Positions 1 through 8,400 of a stretch of DNA of 64,000 nt are shown one piece after another. The position numbers and the translations under genes were made by a program. The stretch is taken from positions 2,110,001-2,174,000 of the forward strand of contig NZ_CP018155.1 of NCBI RefSeq assembly GCF_001889045.1, in the 5' to 3' direction. The notes under the pieces were generated by a model, which saw nothing but the letters and a program-made list of their open reading frames with translations, ran no database searches and was not told the origin of the DNA. The stretch is from Tenacibaculum todarodis. Lineage in GTDB: Bacteria > Bacteroidota > Bacteroidia > Flavobacteriales > Flavobacteriaceae. Each line of letters begins with the position of its first letter. Position 1 is the first letter of the stretch.

Positions 1-363
1 CAGATTGAATCTATCGCTGCTTCTGGTGCTAAAAAAACAACTGCTAAGAAAGCTGCTCCTAAAAAGGAAACAGTAAAGGCTGAAGCTAAAAAAGCTGCTC
101 CTAAAAAATCTTCTAAAGCAGATGATTTAAAGAAAATTGAAGGTATTGGTCCTAAAATTGCAGAAACTTTAGTAGCTGCAGGTTTAGCAACTTTTGCAGA
201 TTTAGCAAAAGCAAAACCAGCTGCAATTTCTGAAATTATTGCAGGTGTTCGTGGAAACCACGTAACAGATACTTGGCCAAAACAAGCTAAATTAGCTGCA
301 GATGGTAAGTGGGATGAATTAAAAGATTTACAAGATATATTAGACGGAGGAGTTGAAAAATAA
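1..363 (+). CDS. rplU: 50S ribosomal protein L21, C-terminal part (5' end outside window)
   Basis: The frame is open from base 1 and stops at 361-363, leaving the last 120 residues. Only about the first 10 residues look like the end of the L21 core. A Lys/Ala linker follows (residues about 11-40) with repeated AAPKK blocks, then a helix-hairpin-helix-like segment (KKIEGIGPKIAETL, about 44-57) and a helical tail. Extended L21 proteins with such a tail are common in Bacteroidota. The identity rests on this tail and on rpmA 38 bp downstream, the usual rplU-rpmA order. The protein is part of the large ribosomal subunit; what the tail binds is not known to me. Confidence 0.85.
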   Translation, partial: QIESIAASGAKKTTAKKAAPKKETVKAEAKKAAPKKSSKADDLKKIEGIGPKIAETLVAAGLATFADLAKAKPAAISEIIAGVRGNHVTDTWPKQAKLAADGKWDELKDLQDILDGGVEK

Positions 364-401
364 CTCACTAATATAACTTTAACCTATAAAAACTCAAGAA
401 A

Positions 402-662
402 ATGGCACATAAAAAAGGTGTAGGTAGTTCGAAGAATGGTAGAGAATCAGAATCGAAACGACTAGGAGTAAAGATTTTTGGAGGACAAGCTGCAATTGCA
501 GGTAATATTCTTGTCCGTCAAAGAGGTACAACTCACAATCCAGGTGAAAATGTATATATGGGAAAAGACCATACATTACATGCTAAGGTTGATGGTGTTG
601 TAGATTTCAAAAAGAAAAGAGACAACAAATCTTACGTTTCTATTATTCCTTTCGAGGCTTAA
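402..662 (+). CDS. rpmA: 50S ribosomal protein L27
   Basis: 86 residues, the normal length for bL27. It begins [19 protein letters not shown] and continues LGVKIFGGQ and ILVRQRGT, all family hallmarks. The glycine-rich N-terminus reaches the peptidyl-transferase centre in known ribosomes. The start directly gives the mature N-terminus, so no leader needs to be cleaved, unlike L27 of Firmicutes. It is co-transcribed with rplU, and a strong hairpin terminator lies 20 bp after the stop codon. Confidence 0.98.
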   Translation: MAHKKGVGSSKNGRESESKRLGVKIFGGQAAIAGNILVRQRGTTHNPGENVYMGKDHTLHAKVDGVVDFKKKRDNKSYVSIIPFEA

Positions 663-682
663 GAAATAAAGATTATAATATT

Positions 683-715
683 AAAAACGCGCAAACAATG
701 TTTGCGCGTTTTTTT
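683..715 (+). terminator. Rho-independent terminator of rplU-rpmA
   Basis: A perfect 14-bp stem (683-696 with 700-713) has a 3-nt loop and ends in a T run. The core is ACGCGCAAAC paired with GTTTGCGCGT. Confidence 0.93.
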
Positions 716-753
716 ATGCTTCTTATTTATACTGAATTTGTATTTTTACGTTA

Positions 754-1989
754 ATGAATTTTCTTTACAATATATTAGTTTTTATTGCATCTCTTTTATT
801 ACCATTGATAGCTTTATTCAATAAAAAAATAAAGTTATTTGTTGATGGAAGAAAAGAAACATTTACAAAACTATCTTCTATCAATAAAACCGATAAAGTA
901 ATTTGGTTCCATGCGGCTTCTTTGGGCGAATTTGAACAAGCAATACCTATTATAGAAGAGCTTAAAAATAAATACGATAATTATAAAATTGTTGTAACCT
1001 TCTTCTCTCCTTCTGGATATGAAATAAGAAAAAATTACGCTTTAGCAGATATTGTATGCTATCTTCCTTTAGACTCTAAAAGTAAGATGAAGAAATTATT
1101 AGAAATTGTTCACCCTACAGTTGCAATATTTATAAAGTATGAATTCTGGCCAAACCTTTTAAGTCAGTTAAAACGAAAAGAAATTCCTACTATTTTAGTT
1201 TCAGGAATTTTAAGAGAGAAACAATCATTCTTTAAATGGTATGGGGGTTTTATGAGAGAAAAGCTGAATACTTTCAATCACTTTTTTGTTCAAAATGAAG
1301 AATCGAAAAAACTCTTAAAATCTATTAATTTAAACAACGTTACAATTGCTGGAGACACTCGTTTTGATAGAGTTTCAACAATCTTAAACCAAGACAATAG
1401 GTTAGATTTTATTTCTGAATTTAAAAATAGTAAATATGTAATTGTTGCCGGAAGTACTTGGCAAGAAGATGAAGAATTATTGGTAAACTACATCAATAAC
1501 GAAGCATCTGAAGAAGAAAAATTTATTATTGCTCCACACAACATCAATCAAAAAAATATTGAAATTTTAAAAAATTCAATCTTAAAAAAGACGGTGTTAT
1601 TTTCTGCTAAAGGGAATACAAGCTTAGCAGAATATCAAGTTTTTATTATTGATACTATTGGGATATTAACCAAAATATATTCTTACGCAGATACTACTTA
1701 TGTTGGTGGCGGATTAAAAACTGGCTTGCATAATATTTTAGAACCCGCTACTTTTGGAGTTCCTATTGTTATTGGAAACAAATACAAAAAGTTTAAAGAA
1801 GCTGAAGATTTGGTAGCTTTAAAAGGTTGTATTTCAATTAATAATCAAGAAGAGTTTTCTACTATTTTTACAAAATTTAAAGCAGATGAAAACTATAGAA
1901 AATCAACAGGAAATATCAACAAAAAATATATTCAAGAAAATTTAGGAGCAACTCCTTTAGTTGTTAATTATTTAAAAAACATACTTTAA
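754..1989 (+). CDS. waaA: 3-deoxy-D-manno-octulosonic acid transferase (WaaA/KdtA)
   Basis: 411 residues, the usual GT30 family size. It transfers Kdo from CMP-Kdo to lipid A precursor at the inner membrane. An N-terminal membrane anchor (about residues 1-22) is followed by the Kdo-transferase N domain with GEFEQAIPII (catalytic Glu region), then SGILREKQSFFKWYGG, and a C-terminal GT-B half with YVGGGLKTGLHNILEPATFG. The start at 754 lies 13 bp after a near-consensus -7 box (TGAATTTG, 733-740). A YeeE-type gene starts 2 bp after its stop, so the two are probably co-transcribed, although the functions are unrelated. Confidence 0.93.
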   Translation: MNFLYNILVFIASLLLPLIALFNKKIKLFVDGRKETFTKLSSINKTDKVIWFHAASLGEFEQAIPIIEELKNKYDNYKIVVTFFSPSGYEIRKNYALADIVCYLPLDSKSKMKKLLEIVHPTVAIFIKYEFWPNLLSQLKRKEIPTILVSGILREKQSFFKWYGGFMREKLNTFNHFFVQNEESKKLLKSINLNNVTIAGDTRFDRVSTILNQDNRLDFISEFKNSKYVIVAGSTWQEDEELLVNYINNEASEEEKFIIAPHNINQKNIEILKNSILKKTVLFSAKGNTSLAEYQVFIIDTIGILTKIYSYADTTYVGGGLKTGLHNILEPATFGVPIVIGNKYKKFKEAEDLVALKGCISINNQEEFSTIFTKFKADENYRKSTGNINKKYIQENLGATPLVVNYLKNIL

Positions 1990-1991
1990 TT

Positions 1992-2549
1992 ATGGAATTT
2001 ATAACACAACCTTGGCCGTGGTTTATAGGCGGACCATTAATAGCAATATCTTTATTGCTATACTTTTATTTTGGTAAAAACTTTGGAGTTTCTACTAATT
2101 TAGAAACGCTGTGTACAATGGCTGGTGCAGGTAAAATTTCAGACTATTTTAAAAAGGATTGGAAAGAACGAGATTTCGCTTTACTATTTGTAGTTGGTTT
2201 AATTATTGGCGGTTTTATTTCTTCAACTTATTTAATTCCTAATCAAACTATAGATTTAAATCCAAAAACAATTAAGGAACTTACAGATTTAGGTTTTTCT
2301 AATGTTGGTAATCAATATTTTCCAGATGAAATTTTTAGCAAAGAAGCTTTCTCTTCTATAAAAGGATTTTTAATTCTTTTAGTTTCAGGTATTTTCGTAG
2401 GCTTTGGAACACGTTATGCTGGCGGTTGTACTTCTGGACATGCAATTACTGGTTTAAGTAGTTTACAACTACCTTCATTATTAGCAGTAATTGGATTTTT
2501 TATTGGTGGTATTATTGCCACTTGGTTTATAATCCCTTTAATATTTTAG
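1992..2549 (+). CDS. YeeE/YedE family sulfur transporter, first half-protein
   Basis: 185 residues with about five hydrophobic segments. It carries the family signature GGCTSGHAITGL (cysteine about residue 151) near the C-terminus, as in thiosulfate-transporting YeeE proteins. In Bacteroidota the transporter is split into two genes; the partner follows at 2644. Substrate is probably thiosulfate or another reduced sulfur species, by family only. It starts 2 bp after waaA stops. Confidence 0.85.
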   Translation: MEFITQPWPWFIGGPLIAISLLLYFYFGKNFGVSTNLETLCTMAGAGKISDYFKKDWKERDFALLFVVGLIIGGFISSTYLIPNQTIDLNPKTIKELTDLGFSNVGNQYFPDEIFSKEAFSSIKGFLILLVSGIFVGFGTRYAGGCTSGHAITGLSSLQLPSLLAVIGFFIGGIIATWFIIPLIF

Positions 2550-2585
2550 CCAATAATTGGTATTAAACAAAATTAAAAACACTAT

Positions 2586-2593
2586 TAACTTTG
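2586..2593 (+). promoter_or_regulatory. Putative -7 box upstream of second YeeE-type gene
   Basis: TAACTTTG matches the Bacteroidota -7 consensus TAnnTTTG, 50 bp before the start at 2644. No TTG lies at the expected -33 distance, so support is moderate. Confidence 0.4.
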
Positions 2594-2643
2594 TTTCTTT
2601 GTGAGTAATCCGGAAACAGAATAAAGTTTAAAAACATATTCAA

Positions 2644-3057
2644 ATGAAAAACATCAAATTTTTAATCTTAGGAATCTTTTTTGCAATCGTTTTAAGCAAA
2701 ACTCAAGCAATTTCTTGGTATCGTTTTTATGAAATGTTTAAGTTTCAATCTTTTCACATGTATGGAATTATAGGTGGCGCCGTAATTGTTTCAATGGTTT
2801 TTATGCAACTTTTTAAAAGTGGAAAAATAAAAGACATTAATGGAAATTGGATTGTGCCAAAACCGAAGAAAAAAGGAACTATCAGAACAATTTTAGGTGG
2901 AACATTCTTTGGTTTAGGTTGGGGGATTTCTGGCGCTTGTGCTGCTCCAATTTTTGTGATACTAGGATTTGAATTGATCCCTGCAATCATTTTATTAATT
3001 GGTGCTTTAATAGGTGCTTTTGTGTATGGTTTGTTGAGTAAAAAACTACCTCATTAA
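2644..3057 (+). CDS. YeeE/YedE family sulfur transporter, second half-protein (DUF6691-like)
   Basis: 137 residues with four probable membrane helices. The motif GWGISGACAAPIFVILG (cysteine about residue 100) corresponds to the second cysteine loop of full-length YeeE. Together with the preceding gene it would rebuild one membrane channel that passes sulfur ions from cysteine to cysteine. It may have its own promoter. Its stop overlaps the stop of the convergent DUF4230 gene in the tetramer TTAA. Confidence 0.85.
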   Translation: MKNIKFLILGIFFAIVLSKTQAISWYRFYEMFKFQSFHMYGIIGGAVIVSMVFMQLFKSGKIKDINGNWIVPKPKKKGTIRTILGGTFFGLGWGISGACAAPIFVILGFELIPAIILLIGALIGAFVYGLLSKKLPH

Positions 3058-3659
3058 TCTTTAAACTTAGGGAGCTTTTCTAATAAATTTTGATTAGTAT
3101 TATCTACAACTTCCCATTTGTAAATAGATGAAAGCTGATAAATTTTAGACAATTCTTCAAACAATCGTTTTTTTGCCTCAATCTTTAGTCTAGATAATTC
3201 AACCGTTTCTTTTATTTTATCAATACTTTTTTGATTGATTTTATTCAGCTCGTCTTTTGTAAAAGAGTTAAAGTTACTTTGTTGCAAATCGAAATATTTA
3301 ATATCTGGAGAAATTAAAACCTCTTCTACAGGGATTTTATTAATTATAATTTGCTTTGTAATTGAGTCTATTTGAATATCCATTTTAGACAAATCGTATC
3401 CAACCTCAACTTTAGCATTTACAGAGATAATTGCCTTTTTATCAAAAGATAAATAATCGTAGAAGTATTTTTTTGAATCTGAATAATTGTACATTTCAGA
3501 AAATGTTCCTTCAGAAACCACCAATTTACTCAAGTCTTTAATTGAATTTACAACAACTTGAATTTCTTCTTGTTTATGATTAATTTCCTTTTGATCGTAC
3601 CAAAACTTAGCAACCAAAAAACCTAATAAAAAAACAGCTACATATTTTAAAAAACGCAT
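3054..3659 (-). CDS. DUF4230 domain membrane-anchored protein
   Basis: 201 residues. An N-terminal anchor (MRFLKYVAVFLLGFLVAKF) is followed by a long exported or cytoplasmic domain of the DUF4230 type (conserved VSVNAKVEVGYDL-like stretch, about 80-92) and a helical C-terminal region. The molecular role is unknown. It lies downstream of lspA on the same strand, separated by a palindromic repeat pair at 3693-3768, so it probably has its own transcript. Confidence 0.75.
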   Translation of the reverse strand: MRFLKYVAVFLLGFLVAKFWYDQKEINHKQEEIQVVVNSIKDLSKLVVSEGTFSEMYNYSDSKKYFYDYLSFDKKAIISVNAKVEVGYDLSKMDIQIDSITKQIIINKIPVEEVLISPDIKYFDLQQSNFNSFTKDELNKINQKSIDKIKETVELSRLKIEAKKRLFEELSKIYQLSSIYKWEVVDNTNQNLLEKLPKFKD

Positions 3660-3692
3660 TTGTAAAGTATTTTTATAAAGATACAGATTTCT

Positions 3693-3768
3693 GTCATTCC
3701 TGCGTAGGCAGGAATCTCAAAATTAACAAGATCAATTTTAATCAGATTCCTGCCTACGCAGGAATGAC
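3693..3768. repeat. Paired GTCATTCC palindromic repeat, copy 1
   Basis: Two 24-bp arms (3693-3716 and 3745-3768) are perfect reverse complements, separated by 28 bp. Each arm is itself palindromic (ATTCCTGC-GTAG-GCAGGAAT). The same design recurs at 55342-55417 and 58561-58625. It lies between lspA and the DUF4230 gene. Confidence 0.95.
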
Positions 3769-3779
3769 ACGTCTTAAGT

Positions 3780-4385
3780 TTAATCTTCCTTCGGAAACGC
3801 TTGTTTATTAAAGATAAAAAGCAAAACAGTACCTATAAAAATCCAAGAATCTGCACCATTAAAAATTGCATTAAAGAATGTAAAGTATTTTCCTCCAAAG
3901 AAAGGTAACCATTCAGGTAAAGTTCCTTCCCACATCGGGAAATACAACATATCTACTACCTTTCCGTAGAACATTTCTCCGTATGGTTTCTCAGCAAATA
4001 GTGTTGCTACTCCGTTATATGGTGTGTCAAAAATAATTCCGTAAAAAACAGAGTCAATAATATTACCAACTGCACCAGCAAAGATCAATGAAATTGCTAC
4101 TATAACTGCTGTATGAGTGTTTCTTTTTATTGTTTTTGTTAACCAATACATAATACCAGTAACCGCTACTAATCTAAATAAAGTTAAAAATAGCTTGCCT
4201 GTTTTACCACCAAACTCAAAACCCCAAGCCATTCCATTATTTTCTGTAAAATGAATAACAAACCAGTCTGAAAACACAGTAACTTCTTCACCTAAAACAA
4301 AATGTGTTTTTATATAAATCTTACTTATTTGATCTATTAATAAGGCAAGGAAAATAGTAAGAATTGCAATATATTTTTTTGACAT
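3780..4385 (-). CDS. lspA: Lipoprotein signal peptidase (signal peptidase II)
   Basis: 201 residues with four membrane helices. It cleaves the signal peptide of diacylglyceryl-prolipoproteins in the inner membrane. Visible family motifs are LLIDQISKIYIK at the N-terminus, ENNGMAWG, GNIIDS with one catalytic Asp, VVDMLYFP, and FNAIFNGADSWIFIG with the second catalytic Asp. It is slightly longer than E. coli LspA because of an insertion (about 110-140), typical of Bacteroidota. A TATTTTTG box lies 20 bp upstream. It follows ileS and a traR/dksA-like gene, a common order in this phylum. Confidence 0.95.
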   Translation of the reverse strand: MSKKYIAILTIFLALLIDQISKIYIKTHFVLGEEVTVFSDWFVIHFTENNGMAWGFEFGGKTGKLFLTLFRLVAVTGIMYWLTKTIKRNTHTAVIVAISLIFAGAVGNIIDSVFYGIIFDTPYNGVATLFAEKPYGEMFYGKVVDMLYFPMWEGTLPEWLPFFGGKYFTFFNAIFNGADSWIFIGTVLLFIFNKQAFPKED

Positions 4386-4404
4386 GTGTAATTTTTAACA
4401 GCAA

Positions 4405-4412
4405 CAAAAATA
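4405..4412 (-). promoter_or_regulatory. Putative -7 box for lspA
   Basis: On the minus strand this reads TATTTTTG, an exact TAnnTTTG match, 20 bp before the lspA start at 4385. Confidence 0.45.
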
Positions 4413-4427
4413 AGAAAACTATTGTGT

Positions 4428-5069
4428 TTATTTACTCGTTAACACAATATTAGCTTTCTTTGATATTATAGTGACATTTCTTAAGGAATTTGAAAGTTTT
4501 TTTTGATACGGATTTGATTCTAAAACGTTATTTACTTTAATAGTTCCATTTGAAGAATCTATATTTATTTCCCCTTCTGAAGCAGTTAAAAACACATTCC
4601 CAGAATATAAACGAAGTTGTAAATTTCCTTTTAAACTATTAAATTTTAGTGAACCTTTTTCAATAAAAACAGATAAATTTCCTTGATAACTTTTAGAAAC
4701 AATATCAACTTCTTCACCTAAAAAAGTAAGGTTTTTATTCTTTGGGATTTTAATTTTTACGGAAGCTCTGTTTAATCTTTCAGTAATAAATTTTCTAAAA
4801 ACAGGTTCTTTTTGTTTTATTTCAGGTTGAAAATCAATACTTAGAATTCCATTTTTTTCAGAAGTAATAATATGATGTGCAAAAGAATTTTCTTCATCTA
4901 AAAAAACAGTAATAAAATCATTTTCTGAAGTTTCTAAAACAATTTCATCCAAGCCTTTTGTATCAATTTCTATGTTATTAGTTGAAGCAATAAATTTCTT
5001 AGAACTTAATTGCTGACTAAAACTTAATGATTGACTTATTAAAAAGAGAAGTAAAAATGAGTTTCTCAT
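4428..5069 (-). CDS. Secreted protein of unknown function (DUF4097/adhesin-like beta repeats)
   Basis: 213 residues from the internal ATG at 5069. That start gives a clean signal peptide (MRNSFLLLFLISQSLSFSQ). The frame is open up to 5129, but the extra 20 codons would span the terminator stem of the preceding gene. The mature part is rich in beta strands with repeats of the form 'I-x-SxxGxIxV' (for example FIEKGSLKF, LYSGNVFL, INIDSSNGTIKV), as in putative auto-transporter adhesin head or DUF4097 folds. No catalytic motif is visible. Confidence 0.75.
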   Translation of the reverse strand: MRNSFLLLFLISQSLSFSQQLSSKKFIASTNNIEIDTKGLDEIVLETSENDFITVFLDEENSFAHHIITSEKNGILSIDFQPEIKQKEPVFRKFITERLNRASVKIKIPKNKNLTFLGEEVDIVSKSYQGNLSVFIEKGSLKFNSLKGNLQLRLYSGNVFLTASEGEINIDSSNGTIKVNNVLESNPYQKKLSNSLRNVTIISKKANIVLTSK

Positions 5070-5070
5070 A

Positions 5071-5103
5071 AAAGAAAAAAGCTTCCTTTTTAAGGAAGCT
5101 TTT
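5071..5103 (-). terminator. Terminator after the traR/dksA-like gene
   Basis: A 12-bp stem (5077-5088 with 5092-5103, core AAGGAAGC) has a 3-nt loop. On the minus strand a T-rich tract follows. It starts 4 bp after the traR/dksA stop codon and shows that the next gene must start at 5069 or later. Confidence 0.9.
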
Positions 5104-5106
5104 GAA

Positions 5107-5484
5107 TTATTGTTTGCGTTTTGCTTCAATGCTTAACGTTGCATGAGGCACAAGTTTTAATCGTTCTTTCTGAATTAATTTACCAGTAACTCTACAAACT
5201 CCGTACGTTCCGTTTTCTATACGTAACAAGGCGTTTTTTAAATCTCTAAGAAACTTCTCTTGTCTTATTGCTAACTGTACGTTAGATTCTTTACTCATTA
5301 CATCTGCTCCATCATCAAACGATCTAAATTGCGGTGATGTATCATCTGTACCGTTGTCAGATCCATTTTTATATGAGCTTTGCAATAATGCTAAATCTTC
5401 TTCAGCACGTGCTTTCTTTTTTAAGATAATCTCTTTAAATTCGTTTAAATCTTCTTCAGAATATTTAGCTATACTATCTGCCAT
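5107..5484 (-). CDS. TraR/DksA family regulator with degenerate zinc finger
   Basis: 125 residues. An N-terminal coiled-coil region (about 8-85) is followed by the DksA-type C-terminal segment YGVCRVTGKLIQKERLKLVPHATLS. Classical DksA has four zinc cysteines (CxxC-x17-CxxC). Here only the first is kept and the others are Thr, Ser and Ala, so zinc binding is unlikely. Family members bind RNA polymerase through its secondary channel. The gene lies 4 bp after ileS on the same strand and is followed at once by a terminator. Confidence 0.88.
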   Translation of the reverse strand: MADSIAKYSEEDLNEFKEIILKKKARAEEDLALLQSSYKNGSDNGTDDTSPQFRSFDDGADVMSKESNVQLAIRQEKFLRDLKNALLRIENGTYGVCRVTGKLIQKERLKLVPHATLSIEAKRKQ

Positions 5485-5488
5485 AATT

Positions 5489-8400
5489 CTACATTTTTTG
5501 TATTAATATTTTACTTTTTATGGTATCGAACTCAATTTCCGTACCATTTTCCAACGCATCCACAAAAACTAATTCATTGGTAAGCGTTTCGCTCATTATG
5601 TAATCTTTATTAATAGATACAGATTCTGCTAAGTCTTCAAAATTTAAAACGGTTAATTTTATTTTATCTGTTACTTCTAAACCTGAATCTTTACGTGCAT
5701 TTTGAATTCTATTTACTAGCTCTCTAGCTATACCTTCTTTACGTAAATCATCAGAAATTGTAACATCTAACGCTACTGTTATACCGTCTGAATTAGCGAC
5801 TAACCAACCTTCTATATCTTTAGAAGTAATAACTACATCAGAGACTTCTAAAGTAATCATTTTTTCATTAATTTCTAAAGAAATTTTTTCGTCTTTTTCT
5901 ATCTTCTGAATATCTTCTGCCGTAAAACCTTGAACAACATTCGCTACCAACTTCATGTCTTTACCAAATTTTGGCCCTAACGTTTTAAAGTTTGGTTTAA
6001 TTTGCTTCACTAAAATATCTGAAGCATCGTCTAAAAGTTCAATCTCTTTTACGTTTACTTCTGATTTTATTAAATCTGAAACCGCTAAAATTGACGCTTT
6101 TTGCGCATCATCTAAAACAGGAATCATTATTTTTTGTAACGGTTGACGAACCTTTATTTTCTCCTTAGCTCTTAACGATAATACTAAAGATGAAATAGTT
6201 TGTGCATCTTCCATTTTACGTTCTAACGCTTTGTCTATAATTGCTTCATTATAAACAGGAAAAGTTGATAAATGAATACTTTCAAACGTTTCTTGTTGCG
6301 TTGTAGCCATTAAATCTTGATACAATCTGTCCATGAAAAATGGAGCAACTGGTGCACTTAATTTTGCAACAGTTAACATACAAGTATATAACGTTTGGTA
6401 CGCAGAAATTTTATCTTGCTCATATTCTCCTTTCCAAAAACGTCTTCTACATAAACGAACATACCAATTGCTTAAATGATCTTGCACAAAGCTATTTATG
6501 GCTCTTGTTGCTTTTGTTGGCTCATATTCATTATACGCTTCGTCTACTTTCTTGATTAAGGTATTTAATTCTGAAAGAATCCAACGATCTATTTCTGGAC
6601 GTTCATTTAATGGAACATCATCTTCTGAATAATCAAACTTATCAATGTTTGCGTATAAACAGAAGAACGAATACGTATTATATAATGTCCCGAAGAACTT
6701 ACGTTTTACCTCTGCTATTCCTTCAACATCAAACTTTAAATTGTCCCACGGATTTGCATTTGAAATCATATACCAACGCGTTGCATCTGCTCCATAAGTT
6801 GATAATGTTTCAAAAGGATCTGTTGCGTTTCCTAAACGCTTAGACATTTTATGTCCATTTTTATCTAACACTAACCCGTTAGAAACAACATTTTTATACG
6901 CTACAGAATCAAAAACCATAGTTGCAATTGCGTGTAATGTATAAAACCAACCTCTTGTTTGATCTACACCTTCTGCAATAAAATCTGCTGGAAACGATTC
7001 GTTTTTATCAATTTTCTCTTTGTTTTCAAACGGATAATGCCATTGTGCATAAGGCATTGAACCAGAATCAAACCAAACATCAATTAAATCGCTTTCGCGT
7101 TTCATTGGTTGTCCACTTGCTGAAACTAAAGTAATTTCATCAACTATATTTTTATGTAAATCTATTTTAGCATAGTTTTCGTTTGACATATTACCAACTT
7201 CAAAATCTTGGTAAATATCTTTTGCTAAAACTCCTGCTGCAACAGCTTTTGCCATTTCGGCTTTTAATTCTTCAACAGAACCAATACAAATTTCTTCTTT
7301 ACCGTCTTCTGTTCTCCAGATTGGTAATGGAATTCCCCAATAACGAGAACGAGATAAATTCCAATCGTTTGCATTTGCTAACCAGTTTCCAAAACGACCT
7401 TCTCCGGTTGACTTTGGTTTCCAATTAATGGTTTCATTCAGTTTAAACATCTTGTCTTTAACGTCTGTAACTTTAATAAACCAAGAGTCTAATGGATAAT
7501 ATAAAATTGGTTTGTCTGTACGCCAACAGTTTGGATAACTGTGCACATATTTCTCAACCTTAAATGCTTTATTTTCTGTTTTTAATTTAATTGCTAATTC
7601 AACATCTACAGATTTTTCTGGTGCTTCACCATCTGTATAATATTCGTTTTTGACATATTTACCAGCAAATTCACCCATTTCTGGTCTAAATTTTCCTTGT
7701 AAATCTACCAACGGAACGGTGTTTCCGTTATCATCTAAAACTAATAGAGGTGGAATTTCTGGTGTTGCTTGTTTTGCAACCAACGCATCATCTGCTCCAA
7801 AAGTTGGTGCTGTATGTACAATTCCGGTTCCGTCTTCTGTAGTAACAAAATCTCCGGAAATTACTCTAAATGCATTTTCAGCATTTTCATAAGGCAATAC
7901 ATACTCTAATAATTGTTCGTATTTTATACCGACTAAATCTTTTCCTTTAAATTCTTTTACAACATAAAAAGGAATCTTTTTATCGCCTTCTTTATAGCCT
8001 AAAAGTTCAGATTTCTCTTCAACTTTATTGAATTTTTTATCAAACTGTTTTCCGACTAAGTTTTTAGCCAAAATAACATTCATTGGTTTAAATGTATATT
8101 GATTGTAAGTTTCAACCAACACATAATCAATTTTATTTCCAACGGTTAACGCTGTATTACTTGGCAATGTCCAAGGTGTTGTTGTCCATGCTAAAAAGTA
8201 GATAGTTCCTTCGTTTTGTAAAAATTCTGGAAGTGTTTCTTCAATAGCTTTAAACTGTGCAACAATAGTTGTATCGGTTACATCTTGATACGTTCCTGGT
8301 TGGTTTAACTCGTGCGAGCTTAAACCAGTTCCGGCTTTTGGTGAATAAGGCTGAATTGTATACCCTTTATACATCAATTTTTTGGTGTAAATTTCTTTTA

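Noticed and set aside
7183..7428. Several plus-strand frames inside ileS
   Set aside because: All lie opposite conserved ileS sequence and are Leu/Gln-rich artefacts of the reverse strand.
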